Assembly (NCBI GenBank): GCA_023251755.1
Contig: JAHEYF010000029.1
Location: forward strand, 1 to 47,041
Direction of reading: 5' to 3'
From: Bacteroidota bacterium
Lineage (GTDB): Bacteria > Bacteroidota > Bacteroidia > B-17B0 > Aurantibacillaceae
Length of the DNA stretch: 47,041 nt
Each line of letters starts with the position of its first letter. The stretch's first letter is position 1. The position numbers were made by a program, and so were the translations under genes. Positions 22,600 through 29,492 of this stretch are shown piece by piece. The notes below the pieces were generated by a model. The model had not been told where the DNA came from and searched no databases. It worked only from the letters and a program-made list of their open reading frames with translations.

Positions 22600-24925
22600 G
22601 GGTGGCACTTTTAATCACATTAAATTCTTCTTCCAATTCCAAACATGCCTGGGCGCAAACATTTTCAAGTTGCAATATCAAGTCGGGGATTCCATCGGTC
22701 TGTTGTTGTGTGCTGGCATATTCCTGGACTTTTTTCGCGATGTTTTCAAAATCAATACTCATGCCCATAATTGAAAATGAAGGGATCATTTTATGCACCG
22801 CTGCGTACAATGATTTCCAGTCTTTATCCAGTAAACTTTGTTTCATTGTATGTATTAAAGGCGGGGTTTGTTCCAGGTAAAGCGAAATCATTTCCATCAT
22901 CAGTTTCGGGTCTGATTTTGTCCGGTGAGTTAAAAAATCCAGGTCAATACATTTTAATTTTTTATTTTGATTGTTGCCGCTCTCCATTTGTTCGTTTGAT
23001 TTTACAGGAACGGGTTTTTTTACCAGGCTTACTATTTTTGTGTACAACAACCTTTCATCAACCGGTTTTGCAATGTAGTCATTCATACCCACCGCTTTGC
23101 ATTTTGCCAGGTCAACGGTGGTTACATCAGCTGTTAAGGCAATGATCGGAATTTTAGAATTCATTTTATTGCGAATGTGTTCTGTGGCTTCAAAACCATT
23201 CATTTCGGGCATTTGCAGGTCCATTAAAATAATATCGTAGGTTTCGGTTTGTAATTTTTCGATGGCTATTTTTCCGTTAGCGGCAATATCGCGTTCAAAT
23301 CCAAAATCATCCAACAGTGTTTTCATCAGCAACTGATTGAGCGCAATGTCTTCGACTACCAATATTTTTATGTTTTTAATTTCCGCATCCAATTCCATAA
23401 TTTCCGTTTCCAGCTCCGCTTCAGCTTTTGTTTTTTGAAAACTTAAGGTAAAACTAAAAGTAGAACCTTCATCCATTTTACTTTTTACATCAATGGTTCC
23501 CCCCTGCGATTCCACCAATTGTTTAACAATGGCCAGGCCCAATCCTGTTCCCCCGTATATCCTTGCAGTTACGCTGGATGCCTGCTGAAAGTTTTCGAAA
23601 ATAGTTGCTATTTTATTTTTCGCTATGCCTATTCCTGTGTCTTTAACTGCAAATTCAATGTACACGTTCTCCTCGTCTTCTTTCAGTAAATGAACACTTA
23701 CGGTAATCTTCCCCTTGGTTGTAAATTTCACGGCATTGCTTACCAGGTTCAAAATAATCTGGTGCAAACGAACCGGGTCACCTACCAGCACCTCCGGAAT
23801 TTTGTTGTCGTATTCTTTAATTAATTCTAAGTTTTTTTCCTGAATTTTTGTACCAAACAAATGAAGCATAGCCGAAATGGACAAGGCCATTTTGAAAGGG
23901 GTTTGTTCAAATGTCATTTTTCCGGCGTCTACTTTTGCCAGGTCAAGTATATCGTTAATCAATACTATTAATGCATCGCCACTCATTTTAATGGCGGTTA
24001 AATATTCTTTTTGTTTGGCCGATAAATCTGTTTTCAACACCACCTTGGTAAATCCGATAATCGCATTCATGGGGGTGCGGATCTCGTGGCTCATATTGGA
24101 CAAAAACTGTTGTTTTGCTTTCACAGCGTCTTCTGCTATCCGCGTAGCGCTTTCTGCTTTGCTCTTTGCTTCTTCCGCAATTTCGGTGGCCAGCTCTGCA
24201 AATACTTTTGCTTCTATCAGTTCTGTTTCAATTCGTTTTTGGTCTGTAATGTCCCTCGCTACCACCACCACACCCAATACTTTTCCTTCTTCATCTTTAT
24301 AAACAGAACCGTTGAACAAGACATCGGTCAGCTTATGATCCCTGATGGTTAAGGGGTAATCGGCTACAAAACCTTTGGCAAAAACCTGCTGATAGCCTTC
24401 CCTTGCCTTACCGGGTTCTGTAAAATAATCGAAAAAGTCGGTACCGGTTAATTTATCGCGCGATACGCCGGTTATGTTTACCGATGCATTGTTTACATCC
24501 ATAATTTTTCCCGCCAGGTTAATTGTAAACAGTGGATCAAGGCTGGCCTCAATAAGACTGCGGGCATAATTCGCAATCCTTAATTCTGCTGCACGTTCCT
24601 CCTTTTCTTCATTTTGAAAGGCCAGTTCTTTGTTGGCAATAACCAATTCTGCTGCGCGTTTTTCTTTTTCATCGTTTTGAAAAGCCAGTTCTTTGTTGGC
24701 GATGATTAATTCTGCTGCGCGTTTTTCTTTTTCATCGTTTTGAAAAGCCAGCTCTTTGTTGGCAATGATTAACTCTGCCGCACGTTTTTCTTTCTCGTCG
24801 TTTTGAAACACAAGTTCTTTGTTGGCAATAATCAGTTCTGCCGCACGTTTTTCCTTCTCCTGGCCCTGAAAGGCAAGTTCTTTGTTGGCAATCACCAGCT
24901 CATCCGATTTTTTTCTTTTCGTCAT
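22589..24925 (-). CDS. Cytosolic hybrid sensor kinase with tandem coiled-coil repeats, PAS, REC and HPt
   Basis: A 778-residue soluble hybrid kinase. Domains in order: five 21-residue repeats of the ANKELAFQNDEKEKRAAEL type at 13-117; PAS at about 118-230; linker coiled coil with AEEA/AEDA repeats; HisKA with H280 in MSHEIRTPM; HATPase_c with NLVSNAVKF, DTGIGI and GGTGLGLAI; REC with D569 in LMDLQMPEMNG; and a C-terminal HPt-like domain with H711 in AAVHKM. There is no transmembrane segment, so it senses a cytosolic cue. It follows an AraC gene (20-nt gap) and overlaps the receiver gene, forming an AraC-kinase-receiver unit. The repeats look recently expanded. Confidence 0.9.
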   Translation of the reverse strand: MTKRKKSDELVIANKELAFQGQEKEKRAAELIIANKELVFQNDEKEKRAAELIIANKELAFQNDEKEKRAAELIIANKELAFQNDEKEKRAAELVIANKELAFQNEEKEERAAELRIANYARSLIEASLDPLFTINLAGKIMDVNNASVNITGVSRDKLTGTDFFDYFTEPGKAREGYQQVFAKGFVADYPLTIRDHKLTDVLFNGSVYKDEEGKVLGVVVVARDITDQKRIETELIEAKVFAELATEIAEEAKSKAESATRIAEDAVKAKQQFLSNMSHEIRTPMNAIIGFTKVVLKTDLSAKQKEYLTAIKMSGDALIVLINDILDLAKVDAGKMTFEQTPFKMALSISAMLHLFGTKIQEKNLELIKEYDNKIPEVLVGDPVRLHQIILNLVSNAVKFTTKGKITVSVHLLKEDEENVYIEFAVKDTGIGIAKNKIATIFENFQQASSVTARIYGGTGLGLAIVKQLVESQGGTIDVKSKMDEGSTFSFTLSFQKTKAEAELETEIMELDAEIKNIKILVVEDIALNQLLMKTLLDDFGFERDIAANGKIAIEKLQTETYDIILMDLQMPEMNGFEATEHIRNKMNSKIPIIALTADVTTVDLAKCKAVGMNDYIAKPVDERLLYTKIVSLVKKPVPVKSNEQMESGNNQNKKLKCIDLDFLTHRTKSDPKLMMEMISLYLEQTPPLIHTMKQSLLDKDWKSLYAAVHKMIPSFSIMGMSIDFENIAKKVQEYASTQQQTDGIPDLILQLENVCAQACLELEEEFNVIKSATHEK
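24575..24889 (-). repeat. Five tandem 63-bp coding repeats in the hybrid kinase
   Basis: Five in-frame 63-bp units encode nearly identical 21-residue helical repeats (ANKELAFQ, then NDEKEKRAAEL). The central copies are close to identical at DNA level and the outer ones are diverged. The 21-residue period equals three heptads, so copy number can change without breaking the coiled-coil register. Confidence 0.9.
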
Positions 24926-24945
24926 TTCTGTTTTGATAAGTTGTT

Positions 24946-25572
24946 TTACAAGGGCTTTGTGAACATGACCGCGTCTTTATTTATTCCATTTGAATACTGG
25001 TTGTTACCAGCACCTATTTCTTCAATCGGGCTTCTTCGCTTGTCTTTTAACTGTTTAAAATGTGAAGGGGAGAGCCCTGTAATTTTTTTGAACTGATTGG
25101 ATAAATGCGCCACGCTGCTGTAATGCAGTTTGTAGGAAATTTCAGTCAGGTTGAGTTCATCGTACAACAACAATTCTTTTACCCTTTCGATTTTATGTAT
25201 AATAATGAATTGCTGTATGGTAATGCCTTTTACCTCCGAAAAGAGGTTAGACAGGTAAGTGTAATCGTAATTTAATTTTTCGCTGATAAAATCGGAATAA
25301 TTCATCTTAGGCACTTCGTCCGAATAATGTATCATTTCAGTAATCACATTTTGAATTTTTTCAATCAATACCGCCCTCTTATCGTCCATCAGTTCAAGCC
25401 CGGAAATATGCAAAGCTGCATTCAGTTGCCCCCGTTGCTCTGCAGAAATATTTTCCATGATCTCTACTTCCCCTAAATCCACAACAATAAAATGCAGGCC
25501 GAGTTTTTTCAGCTCTTCCTTTACCGCAATTTTACAGCGGGTACTCACCATGTATTTGATGTATAATTTCAA
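24946..25572 (-). CDS. Sensorless AraC-type transcriptional regulator (paralogue 1)
   Basis: A 208-residue regulator. The C-terminal AraC double helix-turn-helix (about 80-180) shows KLNYDYTYLSNLFSEVKG, then IERVKELLLYDELNLTEIS, then SVAHLSNQFKKITGLSPSHF. The N-terminus (about 75 residues, MVSTRCKIAVKEELKKLG) is too short for a cupin sensor. A TTG at 25572 is chosen as start because the paralogue at 31686-32246 has an ATG at the equivalent position. It lacks a known ligand domain, so activity may be set by expression or by partner proteins. It is the first gene of a unit with the hybrid kinase. It is a candidate activator of the TGTAA direct-repeat promoters. Confidence 0.88.
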   Translation of the reverse strand: MKLYIKYMVSTRCKIAVKEELKKLGLHFIVVDLGEVEIMENISAEQRGQLNAALHISGLELMDDKRAVLIEKIQNVITEMIHYSDEVPKMNYSDFISEKLNYDYTYLSNLFSEVKGITIQQFIIIHKIERVKELLLYDELNLTEISYKLHYSSVAHLSNQFKKITGLSPSHFKQLKDKRRSPIEEIGAGNNQYSNGINKDAVMFTKPL

Positions 25573-25652
25573 AAAAATACGTTTAAGCTGAATTTATACA
25601 CAGACTTATTTTTGTTTTCTATAGAACACTATTCATACTGAATACGTATCTG

Positions 25653-26000
25653 TCAGACCCCGTCTTCATAACCGCTTTTGATAATTGTAGAAATCATTTT
25701 GAACTGCTCGCTGGCATTAAAATAATGCCTTGAGTGAGCGGGAATAATTATTCCTTCACCCAGTTTAAGTTTGTATATTTTCCCATTGATAGTCAGCTCT
25801 GCAGCCCCGTCAATTATTTGAATATAGTTGTCGAAAGGGGACGTTTTTTCGGCCAGCTCTTCGCCTGCATCAAAGGATGAAACAGTGACATTCCCGGTCG
25901 TTTTTTTAATAATGGTTTTACTTACCACTGCTTTGGATACATATTCAATAATTTCAGCAATGATGTGTGCTTTCGATTTTTCAAGTTCTGAATTTTCCAT
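25653..26000 (-). CDS. Small cupin domain protein
   Basis: A 115-residue protein from the ATG at 26000; the frame extends 47 codons upstream through a dispersed inverted repeat, so the longer start is unlikely. The single cupin barrel has FDAGEELAEKTSPFDNYIQIIDG at motif 1 (read as FDAGEELAEKTSPFDNY), GKIYKLKLGEGIIIPAHSRHYF at motif 2 (core GEGIIIPAHSRH) and a closing strand FKMISTIIKS. Metal ligands are reduced: the usual motif 1 His pair is absent, while a His pair is present in AHSRHYF. Likely a ligand-sensing or isomerase-type cupin; function unknown. Confidence 0.8.
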   Translation of the reverse strand: MENSELEKSKAHIIAEIIEYVSKAVVSKTIIKKTTGNVTVSSFDAGEELAEKTSPFDNYIQIIDGAAELTINGKIYKLKLGEGIIIPAHSRHYFNASEQFKMISTIIKSGYEDGV

Positions 26001-26082
26001 AAGAAATGTGATTGGTTCCTTGTTAATTGAGGATAGCAAATGGGCTTGCCTGTATAAATTAAAAGCCCTATTTATAAATTTT

Positions 26083-26126
26083 ATTCGTGCATTCGTGGCG
26101 AAATTTACAGTCACGAATGCACGAAT
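26083..26126. repeat. Perfect 15-bp inverted repeat
   Basis: ATTCGTGCATTCGTG (26083-26097) and its exact complement (26112-26126) enclose a 14-nt loop. The element lies upstream of the cupin start and next to the CsbD terminator. The ATTCGTG word is itself repeated within each arm. It looks like a dispersed palindromic element. Confidence 0.7.
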
Positions 26127-26139
26127 AGTTAGTGTAAAC

Positions 26140-26169
26140 AAAAAAGGACAGGCTGTAGAGTTCCTGTCC
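26140..26169 (-). terminator. Rho-independent terminator of the second csbD gene
   Basis: On the minus strand a 7-bp perfect stem (GGACAGG and CCTGTCC at 26169-26163 and 26152-26146) with a 10-nt loop is followed by TTTTTT. It lies about 70 nt after the CsbD stop at 26236. Confidence 0.85.
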
Positions 26170-26235
26170 CTTTCCTGCCTTTTTTAAATGTAGACGCATA
26201 ACTTATCAGCATTACGCAATCATTTAATCAGGCCC

Positions 26236-26460
26236 TCAAACTTTTTCGGCTTGTCCTTTTTTAATAATCGAAATTACCTCGTCTCGTTTTTTATTCAGGC
26301 GGCTTTCAACACGGCTGAGCAGTTCATTTTCTTTACCACTTTCATACTTCAGGTCTGCATCAGTCAGTTGTGAGAATTTTTCTTTTAATTGTTTTGATTG
26401 TACATCCCAATTTCCGGTAATTTTAAAAGTACCGTCGTTTTTGTTTTCTGGTGTGTTCAT
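26236..26460 (-). CDS. CsbD family general stress protein (second copy)
   Basis: A 74-residue CsbD-like protein from the ATG at 26460. Conserved features are ITGNWDVQSKQLKEKFSQLT, then DADLKYESGKENELLSRV, ending in a Lys-rich helix. It differs from the copy at 19689 in the first motif (WDVQSKQLKEKF against [12 protein letters not shown]), so this is an old duplication. It is monocistronic: a perfect stress-regulon promoter lies just upstream and a terminator downstream. Confidence 0.92.
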   Translation of the reverse strand: MNTPENKNDGTFKITGNWDVQSKQLKEKFSQLTDADLKYESGKENELLSRVESRLNKKRDEVISIIKKGQAEKV

Positions 26461-26497
26461 AATTTTTATTTTAAAATGATTTGTAAATATTACAGGG

Positions 26498-26562
26498 CAA
26501 AGATGAGGGGATTCAAAACCAAAAGCGTTACATACTTCTAAAAGAATCTTACACATATCACA
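26498..26562 (-). promoter_or_regulatory. Stress-regulon promoter (copy D)
   Basis: On the minus strand: TGTGA (26562-26558), N4, TGTAA (26553-26549), N16, TGTAA (26532-26528), N22, CATCTTTG (26505-26498). The start codon of csbD copy 2 is 38 nt further on. Confidence 0.82.
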
Positions 26563-26604
26563 CGTTTTACCGGTGATTTGATTTCCGGCCTTTTGTTTTC
26601 CTTG

Positions 26605-26841
26605 TCATACTATAGGTGTATTTACATCCATGTTATCGGCTGCTTCAGTTTCCTTTAATAAAAAATCTTCGTGTTCTGCTTTGCGGTTATTGTCTTCATT
26701 CCGGTCCATCAGCCTTTCCAGTCTTCTAAGTTTGTCCTTCTTATTTTTCCATTCATCTTTAAGCCCGCCAAAGTAGGGAAATAAGAACGCGAATGAAAAA
26801 ACAATTGCGAGGCCTGTTATGCTATAAAAAATTACGCCCAT
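26605..26841 (-). CDS. Small membrane protein with coiled-coil tail
   Basis: A 78-residue protein. One N-terminal membrane helix (about 3-24, VIFYSITGLAIVFSFAFLF) is followed by a highly charged helix (about 30-65, WKNKKDKLRRLERLMDRNED) and an acidic tail. I do not recognise a family. It is oriented and spaced as a single gene between the PKS operon and csbD copy 2. It has a degenerate copy of the stress promoter upstream (26877-26940), suggesting it belongs to the same response. Confidence 0.7.
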   Translation of the reverse strand: MGVIFYSITGLAIVFSFAFLFPYFGGLKDEWKNKKDKLRRLERLMDRNEDNNRKAEHEDFLLKETEAADNMDVNTPIV

Positions 26842-26876
26842 TTGATTTATTTTTAATGATTAATAAATGTGTATAA

Positions 26877-26940
26877 CAATGTTCCGGTTTTTTATGCCAG
26901 GAAGTGTTACACTGTTTTAAAAATATTTACATTATTCACA
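26877..26940 (-). promoter_or_regulatory. Degenerate stress-regulon promoter (copy E)
   Basis: On the minus strand: TGTGA (26940-26936), N4, TGTAA (26931-26927), N15, TGTAA (26911-26907), N22, GAACATTG (26884-26877). The repeat period is 20 rather than 21 and the -7 box is weak, so this copy may be a poor or differently tuned promoter. Confidence 0.5.
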
Positions 26941-27038
26941 CATTCAAAAACCGGCAGTCTCTTATATTTTGTTTTGCTCTCTTTGCCCTGAATCCTTTGT
27001 GTTTAAAAACCGGCACAGCGGCGGAAGTTTGTTTCCCT

Positions 27039-27530
27039 TTAAAATTTTAAAGCTTTATTTTCTTCCTTCATTCTCACAAACAGCACAATTGCATTGAGCA
27101 GGGTAAAAACTATTGCGGTGTAGTACAGGTGAAAGGTCAGTGGAATAACAATAATTTCAGCAATTACAAGTATGTAATTCGGGTGCTTAAAGATTTTGTA
27201 GGGGCCCTTTTTTATCAGGAGGATTTTAGGGATGCGATAAATTTTGGTGTTCCAGAATTTCCCCAGGGATCGGATTGTCCAGGCTTTAAACAAAAGAAGT
27301 ACAAAATAAAAGCAGAGCAATCTTAAACTGTAAGAAACAACCTGCTGTGTAAAATATTCAAACATCAATGAAAGAATGAATAAAACATGAAGTGTTACAA
27401 TAAAGGGATAGTGTTTACTCCCATACTCCATGGCTCCATTCTTCAACAACCATTTTTCATTCTTTTTCGAAAGAAATAATTCCCCGATCCGTAAAAGGAT
27501 GAGAAAGGAAATAAAAAAAATAAAAACCAT
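27039..27530 (-). CDS. Isoprenylcysteine carboxyl methyltransferase-family protein (BpsB/SrsB-like)
   Basis: A 163-residue polytopic membrane protein with four to five helices and the ICMT-family C-terminal motif GPYKIFKHPNYILVIAEI. A preceding segment, SLGKFWNTKIYRIP, fits the same family. It starts directly at the end of the type III polyketide synthase gene (no intergenic base), so the two are coupled. In Bacillus (bpsA-bpsB) and Streptomyces (srsA-srsB), such pairs make alkylpyrones or phenolic lipids and methylate them. By that analogy this enzyme should O-methylate a membrane-embedded polyketide product. Confidence 0.82.
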   Translation of the reverse strand: MVFIFFISFLILLRIGELFLSKKNEKWLLKNGAMEYGSKHYPFIVTLHVLFILSLMFEYFTQQVVSYSLRLLCFYFVLLLFKAWTIRSLGKFWNTKIYRIPKILLIKKGPYKIFKHPNYILVIAEIIVIPLTFHLYYTAIVFTLLNAIVLFVRMKEENKALKF

Positions 27531-28595
27531 TTAATTGTTGTTCATTTGAAGTAAAACCATTTCACTTGAGAAGCCAGGACCCATAGCCACCATCAAACCA
27601 TATCCATTTTCAAATCCCTGTGAAAAAAACCGCTCCAGTACATATAAAACAGTCGGGCCCGACATATTCCCATTGTCGTTCATTACTTCCCTGGTGTTCT
27701 TTAAAAAATCCCCTTTTACCCTCAGGGCTTCTTCATAAGCGGTCAATACCTTTTTTCCTCCGGGGTGGAAAATAAAATTCTTCATATCTGAAACTGTCAA
27801 TTGGTATTGTTCTAAAAATGAGGCAATGTCGTTGTAAATATTTTCTGAGATGATCGTGGGTATGTTCTGCGAAAATAAGACCTTAAAGCCGGTGTCCAAA
27901 AATTCCCAGCCCATTACACCCAGTGTATCGTAATACAATTTACTTTGTGCAGCCAACAAAGTAATGCTGTTTTTTGTTCTGCTATTGTAGTTGTCGCCGG
28001 TAATAATACAGGCAGCCACTCCATCCGCAAATAAACTTGCCCCAATGAAATTACTTTTACTGAAATCATTTCGTAAAAAGGTCAGTGAGCACAATTCCGC
28101 TGCTACAACCAATACCACTGCATTGGGGTTTGCTGTTGCCAGGGTGTTTGCTTTAGAAAAACCGGCAACTCCTCCGGCACAACCCAAACCAAAAACAGGC
28201 AGGCGGCTAATATTCCGGTTGAGCCTCATTTCGTTGATGATAAGCGCATCTATACTGGGGGTAGAAAGTCCGGTGGTAGAAACAAAAATAATGTCTGTTA
28301 TTTCACCCTTTATAATTTGTGCAACAGAAAGACATTCTTCAATTGCCCGTACCGAATATTCAAGTGCCAGCCGGATATATTCCGCATTCTGTTCCTGAAA
28401 AGTATGCGGGGCAGCATAATAAGAAAGCGGCCTGCACAAATTTCTTGTTCTTATTTCTGTGTTGTCAAAAGCACTCAACATTCTTTCTATTTGGGGAAAA
28501 GAAGGTTCAAATAAATTTTTTGCAAATTGTTTTACTTCCTGCTGGTCAGCTTTAAAAGGGAAATCAATTTTAGATACGGCTGCTACTGAAGGCAT
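27531..28595 (-). CDS. Type III polyketide synthase
   Basis: A 354-residue thiolase-fold synthase with the catalytic triad C139 (PVFGLGCAGG), H277 (NFIFHPGG) and N310 (DNGNMSGPTVLYVL). The C-terminal loop GYGLMVAMGPGFSSEM is the usual family signature. Chain-length control cannot be read from the sequence. It condenses malonyl-CoA on an acyl starter to give alkylpyrones, resorcinols or related lipids. It is coupled to an ICMT-like methyltransferase. A TGTAA direct-repeat promoter lies 204 nt upstream (copy G), leaving a long leader that holds a duplicated sequence. Confidence 0.93.
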   Translation of the reverse strand: MPSVAAVSKIDFPFKADQQEVKQFAKNLFEPSFPQIERMLSAFDNTEIRTRNLCRPLSYYAAPHTFQEQNAEYIRLALEYSVRAIEECLSVAQIIKGEITDIIFVSTTGLSTPSIDALIINEMRLNRNISRLPVFGLGCAGGVAGFSKANTLATANPNAVVLVVAAELCSLTFLRNDFSKSNFIGASLFADGVAACIITGDNYNSRTKNSITLLAAQSKLYYDTLGVMGWEFLDTGFKVLFSQNIPTIISENIYNDIASFLEQYQLTVSDMKNFIFHPGGKKVLTAYEEALRVKGDFLKNTREVMNDNGNMSGPTVLYVLERFFSQGFENGYGLMVAMGPGFSSEMVLLQMNNN

Positions 28596-28648
28596 GGTAT
28601 TAAGTTAAAAGGTATAAGTCAAAAATTAAAAGACAAGAGACAAAAAAG

Positions 28649-28747
28649 TGATCACGGTTACGATTAGATTCTCTGGCTTATACATAAATAGTATTGAGTT
28701 AAATTTATAAGCCGGAAGCTGAAAAAATGATATCGGTTCCGATTAGA
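28649..28747. repeat. Duplicated motif in the PKS leader
   Basis: TGAT, a short gap, then CGGTTnCGATTAGA occurs at 28649-28668 and again at 28728-28747, 79 bp apart, with 13 of 14 matches in the core. A weaker relative (GTGATCCCGGTTGTG) lies near 31199. The remainder of the 348-nt gap 28596-28943 holds promoter copy G and AT-rich sequence. Confidence 0.6.
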
Positions 28748-28798
28748 GTCCCGGCGTAAAGTATAGGATTGCGCTCTTTGGTGAAAAATTTTATATAA

Positions 28799-28853
28799 CA
28801 AAGGTGAACGATTGTGGGTGTATAATTTTACACATTTCAGGGAAAATTTTACA
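28799..28853 (-). promoter_or_regulatory. Stress-regulon promoter (copy G) of the PKS operon
   Basis: On the minus strand: TGTAA (28853-28849), N16, TGTAA (28832-28828), N21, CACCTTTG (28806-28799). The repeated word is extended (AAATGTGTAAAATT twice, exactly 21 bp apart). The upstream TGTGA word is not conserved here and the -7 box is one base closer. Confidence 0.65.
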
Positions 28854-28943
28854 CATTTCGTCCCTTTTTCTCATGGAGGATAAAATAGAAATTCATGGTA
28901 ATTTTCTCACTAAGCTGGAAGATTATACTAAGCTGTACTACTT

Positions 28944-29336
28944 TTATTTCGTGCAGGCGCACCTTTTACTTCCTGTTTTTATACAGGTTTTTACCATATT
29001 TAACAGCGTTTCCAACTCAAAAGGTTTGATGATATAATCATCAGCGCCCAATTTCAATGCTTTTGTTCTGTTGTTTTTTTCGGAGACAGAGGTGCTGAAA
29101 ATAAATGGTATTTCGCTGGTTTTAGCTGATTTCAGTAAGAAACGCAACACCTCGTAACCATTCATCTCGGGCATTAAAACATCGCAAATAATTAAATCAG
29201 GCAAATATTCCCCGGCCAGTTCAAGTCCTCTTTTTCCATTGTCTGTTACAAGGGTTTTAAAGCCCTCCATTTCCAGGTACTCCGTCAAATTTTCCAGCAT
29301 TTCAGCGTTGTTTTCAATTAACAAAATTGTTTTCAT
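28944..29336 (-). CDS. Response regulator receiver with altered acidic pocket
   Basis: A 130-residue stand-alone receiver. Phosphoacceptor D52 is in LIICDVLMPEMNG; FSTSVSEK follows, and the lysine is in YIIKPFE. The metal-binding acidic cluster reads IENN (residues 7-10), so the second acidic residue of the usual E/D-D pair is replaced by Asn, which may weaken phosphorylation. It resembles the receiver part of Bacteroidota hybrid kinases. It has no adjacent kinase: upstream is the NDH-2 operon (157-nt gap), downstream the PKS promoter. Confidence 0.85.
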   Translation of the reverse strand: MKTILLIENNAEMLENLTEYLEMEGFKTLVTDNGKRGLELAGEYLPDLIICDVLMPEMNGYEVLRFLLKSAKTSEIPFIFSTSVSEKNNRTKALKLGADDYIIKPFELETLLNMVKTCIKTGSKRCACTK

Positions 29337-29492
29337 CGTTGTTGGATTAACTGAGAAATTAGTTCAAATAAAAAGCCAAAATTAATGCGGGAATAATCCC
29401 GGGGGCAATCCCGTTGAAGATCAAGCCCACTACACCTTTACCCCTGATCCTTACCGGGGCTTTATGGGAAGTAGAATTATTTAAAAAAAGCG

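Noticed and set aside
26001-26141. Upstream extension of the cupin frame to 26141
   Set aside because: It runs through the 15-bp inverted repeat and encodes no domain; MENSELEKS at 26000 is a better start.
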